A stretch of 64,000 nt of DNA from Sphingomonas edaphi (GCF_003583725.1 NZ_QXTF01000001.1:1178001-1242000); one strand, 5' to 3'; positions 35,195-44,505 are shown, counted from the first letter of the stretch. A program made the numbers and translations. The notes: generated from the letters alone by a model not told the origin.

Positions 35195-37288
35195 ATGGCC
35201 AGTCCTGCCCCTTCCCGCTTCAAGACGATCAGCCTGTCGATCATCAAATGGGGACTTGCGCTTGGTGCGCTGGGTCTGCTGGCGCTAGGCATTGCGGTGG
35301 CAGTCGCGATGGCATCGCTTCCCGACTATCAGCAGCTCACCCGCCGTTCAGACCTTGGCCAGATGGTCCGCGTGCGGGCCGCCGACGGAACGCTGTTGGT
35401 TTCGCTCGGCCCGAGTTTTGGGCGGTGGCTAGAATATGAACAGATCCCCGCGACGATGCGCACCGCGATGATCGCGGTCGAGGACCGCCGCTTCCGAAGC
35501 CACCTAGGCGTTGATCCGATCGGTGTCGCGCGTTCAATCAAGGTTAGATTCGATACGGGCAGCTGGCGGCAGGGCGGTTCCACAATCACGCAGCAGCTGG
35601 CCCGCAACATCTTCCTAACCAACAGCCGGACTTTCGGGCGCAAGATTAAGGAAGCGGTGCTGGCGCTGGCGATCGAGCGGAAGTTCAGTAAGGACCAGAT
35701 CCTCGAGCTATACCTGAACCGCGTCTATTTCGGCGGCGGAGCCTATGGCATCGACGCGGCCAGCCGGACCTTTTTTGGCCATGGCGCCGAGCGGCTGAGC
35801 CTGGGTGAAGCAGCGATTATCGCCGGCCTGGTCAAGGCCCCGTCCAACTATTCGCCGACGGCCGACGTCGAGGCAGCCCGTGACCGCGCGTCAGTGGTGC
35901 TGAACTCAATGGTTCAGAACGGATTCCTGCCGGCTTCGGCCGCCGCAAGCGTCGATGCCGCCGAGATCAAGGTCCAGCCCGCTGCCAAGCAGAACAGCGT
36001 TCGATACTTTACCGACTGGGCACTGCCCCAACTCGACACGCTGATCGACGAGACGAGCGAGCCGATTGACGTATACACCACGCTGGATCCGGGCATGCAG
36101 TCCGCCGCCAACCGCGCCATTAACGCCAATACGCCGGGCGGCGCGCAGGGGGCGCTTGTAGCAATCGACCGTGACGGCGCAGTACGCGCCATGATCGGCG
36201 GTCGCGATTATGTTGATTCCATCTACAATCGCGCAACCCAGGCCGAACGCCAACCTGGATCGGCTTGGAAACTGTTCGTGTACCTATCCGCTCTGGAGTC
36301 GGGCATGAAACCCGAGGATACGGTCGTCGACGAGCCCGTTACGATTGGGGGTTGGACGCCGCGAAACTCGACGCGGACCTATGCCGGGCCGGTTACGCTG
36401 CGCGAAGCGTTCGCGCGGTCGATCAACACGATCAGCGCCAAGATTGGCGATGCGCTGGGCTTCGGCACCATTGCCGACATGGCGCGGCGCTTCGGCATTT
36501 CCGGCAATATCTCGACCTATCCGTCGATGGTTCTGGGAACGAGCGAGGTTCGGTTGATCGATATGACCCGCGCGTTCGCATCCGTCCAGAATCGCGGCGT
36601 TAGCGTCATGCCCTACGCGATTCGCAAGGTCGTCACAGCAGATGGCCGCCTCCTCCACCAACACCAGTCGACCGAGCAGCGCGTGCTGGTCGCCCCTTGG
36701 GTTGCAGCGGAGATGACCGACCTTCTGCAATCGGCGGTATTGTCCGGAACAGGTCGGGCGGCGCAGATCGGTCGTCCCGTCGCCGGCAAGACCGGCACCA
36801 CTTCGTCAAACAAGGATGGCTGGTTTATCGGCTTTTCGAGCGGTCTCACGACTGGCGTCTGGATGGGACGTGACGATGCTCGCACGGTCGGGGGGCTTCA
36901 GGGCGGCACCGCCCCGGCACGCGCCTTTTCGGATTTCATGAAGGTGGCCGTGGCCAAGCGCCCGGTCGAGCAGTTCGAAACGCAGGCGCCGCTTCCGGAT
37001 TGGCAATTGGAGCCAGACGAAGAAGCGTGGGGCTATAATTTGGAGGAGAGCGCCCCGCTGGTTGACGCGGACGGCAATCCGATCGGAACTCAGCCCATCG
37101 ATCCGTTGGGCCCGGAACAACCACAACCGCAACCCGATCCGGGTGCGCAGGTCGATCAGCAGTGGTTGGACGAAGTGCTCAATCGCAATCCCCAGAACCG
37201 GCCTCCTGCGCAGCCGGCGACGCGGGCCCCGCCACCTAGGCAACCGCAATCAGAGCGGGCGGCCGACCCGCTTCAGCCGCGGCCCTAG
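35195..37288 (+). CDS. Class A penicillin-binding protein (glycosyltransferase/transpeptidase)
   Basis: The 697-residue bifunctional peptidoglycan synthase has an N-terminal membrane anchor (LALGALGLLALGIAVAVAM). A GT51 domain follows with catalytic Glu96 in IAVEDRRFRSH and GGSTITQQLARN. The transpeptidase domain has Ser356-Ala-Trp-Lys359, Ser409-Ile-Asn411 and Lys532-Thr-Gly. The C-terminal 110 residues are a proline/glutamine-rich tail. It resembles the PBP1A/Pbp1C-like proteins of sphingomonads, without a clear OB insertion. ATG at 35195. It overlaps the convergent DUF45 gene by 39 bases. Confidence 0.92.
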   Translation: MASPAPSRFKTISLSIIKWGLALGALGLLALGIAVAVAMASLPDYQQLTRRSDLGQMVRVRAADGTLLVSLGPSFGRWLEYEQIPATMRTAMIAVEDRRFRSHLGVDPIGVARSIKVRFDTGSWRQGGSTITQQLARNIFLTNSRTFGRKIKEAVLALAIERKFSKDQILELYLNRVYFGGGAYGIDAASRTFFGHGAERLSLGEAAIIAGLVKAPSNYSPTADVEAARDRASVVLNSMVQNGFLPASAAASVDAAEIKVQPAAKQNSVRYFTDWALPQLDTLIDETSEPIDVYTTLDPGMQSAANRAINANTPGGAQGALVAIDRDGAVRAMIGGRDYVDSIYNRATQAERQPGSAWKLFVYLSALESGMKPEDTVVDEPVTIGGWTPRNSTRTYAGPVTLREAFARSINTISAKIGDALGFGTIADMARRFGISGNISTYPSMVLGTSEVRLIDMTRAFASVQNRGVSVMPYAIRKVVTADGRLLHQHQSTEQRVLVAPWVAAEMTDLLQSAVLSGTGRAAQIGRPVAGKTGTTSSNKDGWFIGFSSGLTTGVWMGRDDARTVGGLQGGTAPARAFSDFMKVAVAKRPVEQFETQAPLPDWQLEPDEEAWGYNLEESAPLVDADGNPIGTQPIDPLGPEQPQPQPDPGAQVDQQWLDEVLNRNPQNRPPAQPATRAPPPRQPQSERAADPLQPRP

Positions 37289-37936
37289 CGCCCGCAATTC
37301 AGCCCGCGCGGGGCGTGGATCCGCGCCATAAAGTTCGGCTTCGAGTGCTTTGAACGCCGGACCGTGATTCATGTGCCGCAAGTGCGCGACTTCGTGCGCA
37401 ACGACCCAGCGCGACAGGTGGAGGGGAGCGAGGACGAGCCGCCAATTATAGCGAATTGCGCCACTTGATGAGCAACTGCCCCATCGACTCGACGCATCGC
37501 CCACGGCTACGGATCGGACAGACAAGCCGGCGTCGTGGGCAATTTGCCGGGTAAGTTTACTCAAACGATCTCGCGCCTCTCGCCTTAAAAAACGTTCGAC
37601 CCTTCCCGAAAAGGATTGGGCAGATCCGCCACATTGCAGCCGTCCCTCGGTGAGAGCGGGGCCACGGGGTAAAGCCTCCTCCCAATGAAGCATGATTTCC
37701 GCCCCCTCAAAGGGAATCGCGGTGCCCGCCGCGAACGGCTCGGCCGGCGCGATGCGCGCAAGCTGCGCTTCAACCCATCCCCCCTGCCCTGCGGCCCAGT
37801 CGAGCGCCGCGCGGCGGCTCGTGCGGCGGGGGCAGGTCAGGGCCAGCACACCTCGTGCTTCATCAAGGCGAAGTCGGAGAGAGCGAGCGCGGGGGTGAAC
37901 GCGCAATTCGACGGGCCAGCCCAGACCCGGCAGCAT
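37250..37936 (-). CDS. YgjP/DUF45-type zinc metallopeptidase
   Basis: The 228-residue protein carries HPRARSLRLRLDEARG, WGSCSSSGAIRYNWRLVLAP and the zinc motif VVAHEVAHLRHMNHG (His181, Glu182, His185, with a further His191), the DUF45 (M48-related) signature. Two starts are possible: ATG 37936, seven bases after the upstream stop, and ATG 37987, which would overlap the upstream gene by 44 bases. Neither has a good Shine-Dalgarno sequence; I prefer 37936. Substrates of this family are largely unknown. Confidence 0.85.
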   Translation of the reverse strand: MLPGLGWPVELRVHPRARSLRLRLDEARGVLALTCPRRTSRRAALDWAAGQGGWVEAQLARIAPAEPFAAGTAIPFEGAEIMLHWEEALPRGPALTEGRLQCGGSAQSFSGRVERFLRREARDRLSKLTRQIAHDAGLSVRSVAVGDASSRWGSCSSSGAIRYNWRLVLAPLHLSRWVVAHEVAHLRHMNHGPAFKALEAELYGADPRPARAELRALGPRLKRVGRPL

Positions 37937-37943
37937 CAAAGGC

Positions 37944-38381
37944 TCAGAGCGGACGGTCGACAAGATGCCATTCCAGGTCCCCGGCATCGACTTCGCTAAC
38001 GGTCCAGCCGCGCGTCGACTGCCCGCACTCGTGGACGGTCTCGCGGCTGCCGGAGATCAGGTAATGCCATTCGGGCAACGGCTGCCCTTCGGATCGTAGC
38101 CGATAAGCACAAGTCGATGGAAGCCATTCTAGCTCGTCGAGCTTTTTTGGATCGAGCTTTACGCAATCCGACACCAATTTCTTGCGATTGGCATAGTCGG
38201 AACACAGACCCGTCCGACGGTCGAGGAGTTTGCAGGCGACATTCGTCGGAAACAACTCTCCCGTGTCATCATCTTCCAGCTTGTGCAGGCAACACCGGCC
38301 GCAACCGTCACAAAGCGCTTCCCATTCCCCTCGGTCGAGTGAGGCCAAGGGCTTTTCCCAGAATGGTTTTGCGCTATTCAT
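37944..38381 (-). CDS. YcgN family cysteine-cluster protein (UPF0260)
   Basis: The 145-residue protein carries [15 protein letters not shown] (Cys24, Cys27, Cys30, Cys31) and [18 protein letters not shown] with further cysteines, then STCAYRL. This is the Fe-S or zinc cluster pattern of the UPF0260/YkgJ group. The function is unknown. The ATG at 38381 ([12 protein letters not shown]) is typical; the upstream extension to 38420 lacks similarity. It precedes the DUF45 gene and is divergent from the ankyrin gene. Confidence 0.88.
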   Translation of the reverse strand: MNSAKPFWEKPLASLDRGEWEALCDGCGRCCLHKLEDDDTGELFPTNVACKLLDRRTGLCSDYANRKKLVSDCVKLDPKKLDELEWLPSTCAYRLRSEGQPLPEWHYLISGSRETVHECGQSTRGWTVSEVDAGDLEWHLVDRPL

Positions 38382-38445
38382 GACTGACTCAGCCTTGATG
38401 CGCCAATGCGCCCAGATCAAGGCAGCATTTCAAGGGGATGGGAAG

Positions 38446-39048
38446 ATGCGAGTTTGGGCGAAGCTGGGCATCGCGCTCGCGGTAGGAATTCTGTCCGTGC
38501 AGGCGGGTGCGCAGGCGACTGGCGGTTCTGAAGGCGAAGCTTTTCTGAAAGCAGTCACTGATGGCGACAGCGCCAAGGCCATTCCGATGGCGGAAATGCC
38601 AGGAACGCACGTCATCAACTATCGCGGCTATTCGGGTGACACCGCGTTGCACATTGTAACGCGCAATCGCGAAGCCGACTGGGTCGGATTTCTCCTAAAC
38701 AAAGGTGCTAGCCCCGATATCGGGGACAAGCAGGGCGATACCCCCCTGATGATCGCCGCTCGCATCGGCTTCGATACCGCTGCTGACTATATGATTCGCA
38801 TGGGCGCGAACGTGAACTTGACCAATCGAAGAGGCGAATCCGCATTGATCATTGCCGTGCAGCAGCGCCAACCCGAGGTTGTCAGCCTGCTGTTGAAGGC
38901 GGGCGCCGATCCGGACAAACCCGATCATGCCGCCGGCTATTCGGCCCGCGATTACGCGAAACGCGATACCCGTAACCGTGAGTTGCTTCGCCTGATTGAG
39001 ACGGTGAAGTCGAGCCGCAAGCAGGTGGCCGGACCGAGCATCAACTAG
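38446..39048 (+). CDS. Exported ankyrin-repeat protein
   Basis: The 200-residue protein has a signal peptide (LGIALAVGILSVQAGAQA). Four or so ankyrin repeats follow: NYRGYSGDTALHIVTRNREADWVGFLLNKGASPD, then DKQGDTPLMIAARIGF, NRRGESALIIAVQQRQ and the partial last repeat ending ADPDKPDH. Ankyrin repeats bind proteins; the partner is unknown. The ATG at 38446 has AAGGGG eight bases upstream and gives a proper signal peptide; an ATG at 38380 would add 22 residues. Its TAG shares CTAG with the mmcB stop. Confidence 0.85.
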   Translation: MRVWAKLGIALAVGILSVQAGAQATGGSEGEAFLKAVTDGDSAKAIPMAEMPGTHVINYRGYSGDTALHIVTRNREADWVGFLLNKGASPDIGDKQGDTPLMIAARIGFDTAADYMIRMGANVNLTNRRGESALIIAVQQRQPEVVSLLLKAGADPDKPDHAAGYSARDYAKRDTRNRELLRLIETVKSSRKQVAGPSIN

Positions 39049-39530
39049 AAGGACTCTCCCAGCGACGGGTCGATTTGCGCCGACAGGCGGCGGGCAGCGC
39101 GGCGGGCAAAGCGCAGCGTCTCCGCCTTCCGCCGCGCTGGAGCGAGCGGTCGTGTTGACGGCTCTCGAACTACGGCAGCGTCATATCGATCGGCTACAAG
39201 CAAGCCTGCGTCTTGCGGGAGGAACCGGTCCTGCTCCAGTAATGGCGCGAGCAATTGCGGCACCGCCCAGAAGAACCGGTCGCAGTAATCGAGGTAATCG
39301 GTCCATTTCTGGTCGCCTAACAGGTCTGCGCGGCTGATCTTGATCTCGACGATCGTCAGTTCCCCCTTCGCGCCGATCGCCATCAGGTCTGCGCGCCGTC
39401 CGTTTGGCAGCGGCACTTCGCACATCGCGAACAGGTCATGACGACAGAATAGCCTGGTGACACCACGCGCCACTTCGGCTGCGATCGGGGGTGCATCGAG
39501 GAAGCAATCGGGAATCGGGCTGCTCGCCAT
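39045..39530 (-). CDS. mmcB: MmcB family DNA repair protein
   Basis: The 161-residue protein has a PD-(D/E)XK nuclease-like core: GRRADLMAI with Asp48, and LTIVEIKISRADLLGDQKW with Glu62 and Lys64. YLDYCDRFFWAVP and GLLVADRYDA also match MmcB, a LexA-controlled alphaproteobacterial repair protein described in Caulobacter for mitomycin C damage. I did not identify a convincing LexA box upstream. It converges with the ankyrin gene, and a terminator of the upstream hydrolase gene precedes it. Confidence 0.88.
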   Translation of the reverse strand: MASSPIPDCFLDAPPIAAEVARGVTRLFCRHDLFAMCEVPLPNGRRADLMAIGAKGELTIVEIKISRADLLGDQKWTDYLDYCDRFFWAVPQLLAPLLEQDRFLPQDAGLLVADRYDAAVVREPSTRPLAPARRKAETLRFARRAARRLSAQIDPSLGESF

Positions 39531-39546
39531 GGATTACCGATAGAAC

Positions 39547-39578
39547 AAAAGGGGACTGCCGACTAGGCAATCCCCTTT
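39547..39578 (-). terminator. Terminator after the SleB-type hydrolase gene, possibly bidirectional
   Basis: On the minus strand a 10-base-pair stem GGGGATTGCC / GGCAGTCCCC (one G-U pair) with a TAGTC loop is followed by TTTT. AAA precedes it, so it could also act on the plus strand. It ends the 39602-40255 transcript before mmcB. Confidence 0.8.
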
Positions 39579-39601
39579 GCGGTCACCGATTTTCGCGGCG
39601 A

Positions 39602-40255
39602 CTAACGATAGAAGACGTGGTTACCCAGCGTTGCAACCCGCGTTAGGCGCCAGCCCGGCGATACGCGTCGGGCGTGAAAAAAGAGCGCCTTGCCAACCGG
39701 TGATGGACGAAGCTCCCGATCGACAATCTTGGCGATGGCCACTGCTTCCTTCCAGTCGCGGCTGGCGCGAGGGATGGGGGGCATCGACTTGCCGCGAACG
39801 AAGCTGAACTGACTGCGCTGGTAGACGACGCCGCAATAGCTCGACGGGAAACGGCCCGATGCCGCGCGATTGGCGATCACGTGGCCAACCGCAAGTTGAC
39901 CCTGCAGGCTCTCGCTCTTGGATTCGAAATAGATGGCGCCGGCGAGACATTCGAGCTCGCGGCTCCCCGCCTCCGTGCTGGCAAGTTGCGCGACGGCCTC
40001 GGAAAGCGAAGCGCCCGGGGCGACATCGTCGTCGGCTTCTGCATTCGCTGAGGCGGTCGGAAGGTTGGCCTCCGGCGCGTTCAACAGGTCGGAAGCAACC
40101 TCGGCGGGAATGGGAATTGCGGCAACGGCCGCGGGAATGGCATTCGAACCTTCGGCGATGAGCGGCTCGGCGGCCGGATTGACCTTGGCCGGGGCGACCG
40201 ACGAAGCGGTCAAAGCAGCAATCACCAGGAACGTGGTACGAAGCGACACGAACAT
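39602..40255 (-). CDS. SleB-type cell wall hydrolase
   Basis: The 217-residue protein has a signal peptide (LRTTFLVIAALTASSVAPA). An Ala/Pro/Glu-rich linker leads to a C-terminal hydrolase_2 (SleB) domain: LECLAGAIYFESKSESLQGQLAVGHVIANR with the catalytic Glu, SYCGVVYQRSQFSFV and ALFFHARRVSPGW. SleB-like enzymes are lytic transglycosylases; in non-sporulating bacteria they remodel peptidoglycan. The ATG at 40255 was chosen over an extension to 40303. The 170 bases upstream (40256-40425) hold only a weak stem-loop at 40408-40420. Confidence 0.88.
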   Translation of the reverse strand: MFVSLRTTFLVIAALTASSVAPAKVNPAAEPLIAEGSNAIPAAVAAIPIPAEVASDLLNAPEANLPTASANAEADDDVAPGASLSEAVAQLASTEAGSRELECLAGAIYFESKSESLQGQLAVGHVIANRAASGRFPSSYCGVVYQRSQFSFVRGKSMPPIPRASRDWKEAVAIAKIVDRELRPSPVGKALFFHARRVSPGWRLTRVATLGNHVFYR

Positions 40256-40425
40256 GCAAACCGTAATCTGTGCGGTGAACCGACCCTTTGGCGATTGCTG
40301 CAATACAAGCAGCGCTCGCCGAGGGTGATTCCCCGACTGCGTGGCACCTCTGCGGCGTCATTTGCCGATGCGGATGCCCCCCGCGTGGTCGTTACGGTTG
40401 CTAATTTCGGAATGGTTCCGCCGGG

Positions 40426-40767
40426 TCAACCTTCAGAGGTCGTTTCAGCGATGAATCGTTGCGGGTCCGGGATATCTAGTTCTATTAACCATAAATCCTC
40501 ATCGAACCGGACGCGCTTCGAAGTCCATTCCGCAAGCGATTGCGCATCCACTCCAGCGGCTGGTCCCACAGCTTGCCAAGCGTAGCCGGTCGGTCCCAAG
40601 GCCCTTTCCAGGCATGCACAATGAACGCCCCGAGACGCGATGAGCAGCAGAAGAGATCCGCGATCGGCATCTCCCTTATGCAAGATCATACCGAAACCCC
40701 TCTCTGCCTCCGCACGACGGAGCAGGGACGACGCTTCGAGGTGCGCCGGGAGCCGGCCGTCACTCAT
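40426..40767 (-). CDS. DUF1491 family protein
   Basis: The 113-residue protein carries GRLPAHLEASSLLRRAEAE, MILHKGDADRGSLLLLIASRG and DLWLIELDIPDPQRFIAET, which match the small alphaproteobacterial DUF1491 family. No known activity. The ATG at 40767 overlaps the thioesterase stop by four bases (40764-40767), so it is the last gene of hpf, ptsN, thioesterase, DUF1491. Confidence 0.85.
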   Translation of the reverse strand: MSDGRLPAHLEASSLLRRAEAERGFGMILHKGDADRGSLLLLIASRGVHCACLERALGPTGYAWQAVGPAAGVDAQSLAEWTSKRVRFDEDLWLIELDIPDPQRFIAETTSEG

Positions 40768-41228
40768 CCGGCGCGGTAACCGTCGAGTCCGGACAGGGCG
40801 ATGTGGGACCTCATGAAGGTGCCGGTACCTCTCGCACATTCCTCGCCATCGGCGTCCACGATCCGCGCCTCCGCTACAAACACACGGCGCCTGCCCGATA
40901 CCCAGCGCCCTTCGGCGCGGGCATCGCCACTGCGCATCGGCTTGGTGAAATGCAGGTTGAAGGCGGTTGTTAGCAGGAAGCGGTCGCTGACCAAACTGTT
41001 CGCGGCATAGAACGCGGCATCGTCGAGCATCTTGAAATAGAGGGTTCCGTGCGCCGCGCCCGCAGCGTGAAAGCTATCGGGTTGGACGGTGAAGCGGATG
41101 ATGCTCTGCCCGGCTTCTGGGAGGGAAAGGGTGGATCGAAACAAGCCGTTGATCGGTGCTGCATCGTATAGCGCCTCGAGTGCGCGCAGATGCGCTTCCT
41201 CCCCCGTCGGCGCGGGCTCAGGCGGCAT
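40764..41228 (-). CDS. PaaI-type hotdog-fold thioesterase
   Basis: The 154-residue protein has the hotdog pattern: LSLPEAGQSIIRFTVQPDSFHAAGAAHGTLYFKMLDDAAFYAANSL, where HAAGAAHGT corresponds to the family's HxxxxxHGG-type active-site loop, then FNLHFTKPMRSGDARAEGR. Probably hydrolyses acyl- or aryl-CoA; the substrate is unknown. The ATG at 41228 lies 11 bases inside the end of ptsN. Coupled to DUF1491 downstream. Confidence 0.82.
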   Translation of the reverse strand: MPPEPAPTGEEAHLRALEALYDAAPINGLFRSTLSLPEAGQSIIRFTVQPDSFHAAGAAHGTLYFKMLDDAAFYAANSLVSDRFLLTTAFNLHFTKPMRSGDARAEGRWVSGRRRVFVAEARIVDADGEECARGTGTFMRSHIALSGLDGYRAG

Positions 41229-41682
41229 CCCGTTCCTCAGCGCCGAGCAGGACTGCGGCCAGAGCGTCCCGGCTTCGGGCGCCGCGCATCTTCTCGAGGG
41301 TGGTCCCATTCCGGACCAGCCGGCTGACCGCTGCCAGCGCCTTCAAATGCTCGGCGCCGGCATCCGGAGGCGACAACAGGAGGAACACAAGATCGACCGG
41401 CGCTCCATCGATTGCCTTATAGTCGAGCGGCGCCGCCAGACGCGCGACGAGCGCATAGACACGATCGAGCTGCGGTAACTTTCCGTGCGGGATCGCCACT
41501 CCGCCGCCGAAACCGGTCGACCCGAGCCGCTCCCGCTCCGCGATCGAATCGGCGATGGCGGAGGGATCGACTGAAAGGCGAGCAGCCGCGATCTGCGACA
41601 GCTGGTTGAGCAGCTGGCGCTTGTTGCCGGCGGAAAGGTCGACCCGAATGGCGTCGAAATCGAGGAACTGGGAGAGCTGCAT
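41218..41682 (-). CDS. ptsN: PTS IIA-like nitrogen-regulatory protein
   Basis: The 154-residue EIIA(Ntr) carries the phosphorylated His66 in GGGVAIPHGKLP, preceded by ERERLGSTGF and followed by LDRVYALVARLAAP and DLVFLLLSPPDAGAEHLKALA. It regulates potassium and nitrogen or (p)ppGpp pathways in other proteobacteria. The ATG at 41682 gives the usual start; the frame is open to 41796. It follows hpf by 76 bases. rpoN, commonly upstream of this pair, is absent here. Confidence 0.93.
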   Translation of the reverse strand: MQLSQFLDFDAIRVDLSAGNKRQLLNQLSQIAAARLSVDPSAIADSIAERERLGSTGFGGGVAIPHGKLPQLDRVYALVARLAAPLDYKAIDGAPVDLVFLLLSPPDAGAEHLKALAAVSRLVRNGTTLEKMRGARSRDALAAVLLGAEERDAA

Positions 41683-41758
41683 TTTCGTACGGGATTCCAG
41701 GACAGGCAGGACGCGCGGACCAGACAGACAGGTCGTTAGCCGACCGAACCGATCTTTG

Positions 41759-42325
41759 TCACTTGGAGGACGGTTCGACCCAGCCGATGGTTCCATCGTC
41801 CCGGCGATAGACCATGTTGAAATCGCCGCTCTTCGGATTGCGAAACATCAACGCGTTGGTGTTACGCAGGTCCAGCATCATGACGGCGTCCGACACGCTG
41901 GCTTCGGGAATATCGACCCGCGTCTCAGCAACGATGGCAGGTGCGGGCGGCATGGGCTCCTCGACGTTCTGCGGCGGGGCGAAGACGGTATAGGCGGCAT
42001 TTTCGGCCACCTCGCCATTGGGTTCGCCGCGGCGCTCGCGCAGTCGGCTCATATAGCGCTTGAGCTGCCGCTCGATCTTGTCGGCCGCGCCTTCGAAGGC
42101 GACGTGCGCGTCATTGGCGCGATTAGATGACTTGAGCACTACGCCCTGTGAAACGGGAGCGACGATATCGCAGGTGAAATCATCGTACGGCCCGCGGCCA
42201 AACGTTACATTCGCTCCTACCGCGCGGGAGAAGTAGCGGTCGGCCATTGCCGACAGCCGATCGGAAACATGGGAACGCAGCGCCTCGCCGGTGTCGACCT
42301 GGTGACCCGAGACCCTGATATCCAT
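41759..42325 (-). CDS. hpf: Long-form ribosome hibernation promoting factor
   Basis: The 188-residue protein has an N-terminal S30AE/HPF domain (MDIRVSGHQVDTGEALRSHV, VTFGRGPYDDFTCDIV, DAHVAFEGAADKIERQLKRY), a linker, and the C-terminal dimerisation domain (VSDAVMMLDLRNTNALMFRN, FNMVYRRDDGTIGWVEP). The long form dimerises ribosomes into 100S particles by itself. It is transcribed with ptsN. The 44 bases between it and dnaQ show no terminator. Confidence 0.94.
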   Translation of the reverse strand: MDIRVSGHQVDTGEALRSHVSDRLSAMADRYFSRAVGANVTFGRGPYDDFTCDIVAPVSQGVVLKSSNRANDAHVAFEGAADKIERQLKRYMSRLRERRGEPNGEVAENAAYTVFAPPQNVEEPMPPAPAIVAETRVDIPEASVSDAVMMLDLRNTNALMFRNPKSGDFNMVYRRDDGTIGWVEPSSK

Positions 42326-42369
42326 GCTGGCTCTCCTTCTTTCTTAAATGGGCGCCGCCGCGAAATGCG

Positions 42370-43086
42370 TCAGGCCGCGCCACGTTCCGAAGTGGGGGCG
42401 AGAAAGCGCTCCCACAAGGGATTGGCGATCGTCGCCAAAAAGGCGCGGTGGCGCGCGACCTCTGCTCCGCTGGCCCGATGCGGCCGCGGTTCGCGCATCG
42501 GTCGTTCGGCCGCGGCAATGCTCGATGCCGCGGTTGCCACCGCAGGCGCGTCAGCGACCAGGCCGAGCCCGATCTGCCGTCCGCCGGTCAGTTCGACATA
42601 GACCTGGGCGAGTAACTGCGCATCTAGCAGAGCACCATGCTTGATCCGCTGGGATCGGTCGACGCCAAACCGCGTGCACAGCGCATCAAGGCTGTGCTTG
42701 GCACCAGGGTGACGCGTTCGGGCCAGGACGAGCGTGTCGATCATCCGGGTCATGCAGACGTGCGGGCGGCCGCAGCGTTCCAATTCGTGATTCAAAAAGC
42801 CGAAGTCGAAGCTGGCGTTGTGCGCCACCAAGGGGGCATCGCCAATGAAATCGATAATTTCGTCGACCTTGTCGGCGAAGCGCGGTTTATCGGACAGGAA
42901 GATGTCCGACAGTCCGTGAACGGCCTCCGCCTCGCTCGGCATCGGGCGTTCGGGGTTGAAATAGCAATGATAGTGGCGCCCGGTCTCGACCCGCCCGATC
43001 ATTTCGATGCAACCGATTTCGACCATGCGGTCACCGCCCGCCGGGGATAAGCCCGTGGTCTCCGTGTCAAAGACGATTTCGCGCAT
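42370..43086 (-). CDS. dnaQ: DNA polymerase III epsilon subunit
   Basis: The 238-residue 3'-5' proofreading exonuclease has Exo [13 protein letters not shown] (Asp7, Glu9), Exo [19 protein letters not shown], and Exo [22 protein letters not shown]-terminal tail (PTSERGAA at the end) would contact the alpha subunit. The ATG at 43086 gives [12 protein letters not shown]; an upstream start at 43101 would overlap coaE. It is the last gene of the maf, aroE, coaE, dnaQ run leading away from the origin. Confidence 0.95.
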   Translation of the reverse strand: MREIVFDTETTGLSPAGGDRMVEIGCIEMIGRVETGRHYHCYFNPERPMPSEAEAVHGLSDIFLSDKPRFADKVDEIIDFIGDAPLVAHNASFDFGFLNHELERCGRPHVCMTRMIDTLVLARTRHPGAKHSLDALCTRFGVDRSQRIKHGALLDAQLLAQVYVELTGGRQIGLGLVADAPAVATAASSIAAAERPMREPRPHRASGAEVARHRAFLATIANPLWERFLAPTSERGAA

Positions 43087-43093
43087 GGTTTCC

Positions 43094-43687
43094 TTAAACA
43101 CCCGTGGCGAGGCCGAGACAAGTGAGGATATCCTTCACCTGCTTTCGCGTGTCCTCAAGCGGGCCCGACGTATCGATAATGAAATCGGCTCGCGCGCGCT
43201 TTTCTTGGTCGGGCATTTGCCGGCCCATAATCTGTTCGAACTTTTCAGGGGTCATGCTGGCGCGTCGCATGACTCGCTCGCGCTGCATGGCGGCGGGCGC
43301 AGACACCACGATCACCTTGTCGAAGGCGGCATCGCCACCGGTTTCGAAGAGAAGGGGGATGTCGAACAATAGTGCGGGTGCATCCCCATGCTCGACTATA
43401 AAGCGTGTCCGCTCATGATGAACCGCCGGGTGGACGATGGATTCCAGAGCTGCAAGCTCATCGGGATCGCCGAGCACCGCAGCCGACAATGCGTCGCGGT
43501 CGACGGCGCCTTCCCTTGTAGTCCCGGGAAACCGCTTTTCGATCGCCGGTACCAGCCGGCCACCCGGCCCCTGCAGGCGGCGCACGGTCGCATCCGCGTC
43601 GAAGATGGGGATGCCGGCTTCAGCGAACATCGACGCTACCGTCGATTTTCCCATGCCGATCGACCCGGTCAGGGCCAAGGTGATCAT
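43094..43687 (-). CDS. coaE: Dephospho-CoA kinase
   Basis: Phosphorylates dephospho-CoA, the last step of CoA synthesis. The 197-residue protein has the P-loop [13 protein letters not shown] (residues 6-18), [35 protein letters not shown] and [30 protein letters not shown], all typical of CoaE. Its ATG overlaps the aroE stop by four bases (43684-43687). Confidence 0.95.
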   Translation of the reverse strand: MITLALTGSIGMGKSTVASMFAEAGIPIFDADATVRRLQGPGGRLVPAIEKRFPGTTREGAVDRDALSAAVLGDPDELAALESIVHPAVHHERTRFIVEHGDAPALLFDIPLLFETGGDAAFDKVIVVSAPAAMQRERVMRRASMTPEKFEQIMGRQMPDQEKRARADFIIDTSGPLEDTRKQVKDILTCLGLATGV

Positions 43688-44505
43688 CGACCGAGCTTCT
43701 GCCAGAGTTCGGCGTCACGGTCACGTGGCGCATCTGCTTCGAAGAACAGCTTGAAGCTGGCCGCCGCCTGCTCGACGAGCATGTCGATGCCGGTGACGAC
43801 GGCCAAACCGCGCCCACGCGCATCGGCTACCAGCGCCGTTTCTGCTGGCTGCGTCACCATGTCGAACACCCAGCCATTGGCAGGCAGCGGCGACAGGTCG
43901 CAGCCGATACGCGGATAGTCGGACATGCCAAGCGGCGTCGCGTTGATCAGCCCATCGCCTCCGATCGGTGCAGTGAATGGCGCGGGATTGGCCTCTAAAC
44001 CGAACTCCACCGCGAGCTTCGCCGCCTCGGCCATATTGCGCGCCTGGATCCGAACCGCAGGAATGCCGACGGTTTTGAGCGCGACCAAGGCGGCCCGCGC
44101 GGCACCGCCTGTTCCCAACAACGTCACGCCCCGCATCGGGGCGCCCCCCTTGTGGAGCCGGCCAAGCAATGAGACGATGGCGCCGACATCCGTGTTGGCG
44201 GCCACGAGCCGACCTTCGCGCATCATCAACACGTTAGCAGCCCCGGCAGCGACGGCGCGATCGGTTGCCTCATCGGCCAATGCAACCGCGTCGAGTTTGA
44301 GTGGCATGGTCACGTTGGATCCTCGCCATGCAGCATTGCCGCGCCGCTCTGAGAGATAGCCGGGCAGATCGGCGCGCGTAACGCGGCGGCGGACGTAGCT
44401 TCCCTCGATAGCTAGAACTTCGAGCCAATAGCCATGGATTAGCGGCGAAAGGCTGTGATTGATCGGGTCGCCGATCACCTCGGCGAAGGGCACAGTTGGC
44501 GTCAT
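43684..44505 (-). CDS. aroE: Shikimate dehydrogenase
   Basis: Reduces 3-dehydroshikimate with NADPH in aromatic amino acid synthesis. The 273-residue protein has the substrate-binding INHSLSPLIHGYW, SNVTMPLK with catalytic Lys70, ANTDVGAI with catalytic Asp106, the nucleotide-binding TLLGTGGAARAALVAL, INATPLGMSDYP, and the end DMLVEQAAASFKLFF. The ATG at 44505 overlaps the maf stop in ATGA (44502-44505). The frame continues to 44658 inside maf. Confidence 0.95.
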   Translation of the reverse strand: MTPTVPFAEVIGDPINHSLSPLIHGYWLEVLAIEGSYVRRRVTRADLPGYLSERRGNAAWRGSNVTMPLKLDAVALADEATDRAVAAGAANVLMMREGRLVAANTDVGAIVSLLGRLHKGGAPMRGVTLLGTGGAARAALVALKTVGIPAVRIQARNMAEAAKLAVEFGLEANPAPFTAPIGGDGLINATPLGMSDYPRIGCDLSPLPANGWVFDMVTQPAETALVADARGRGLAVVTGIDMLVEQAAASFKLFFEADAPRDRDAELWQKLGR

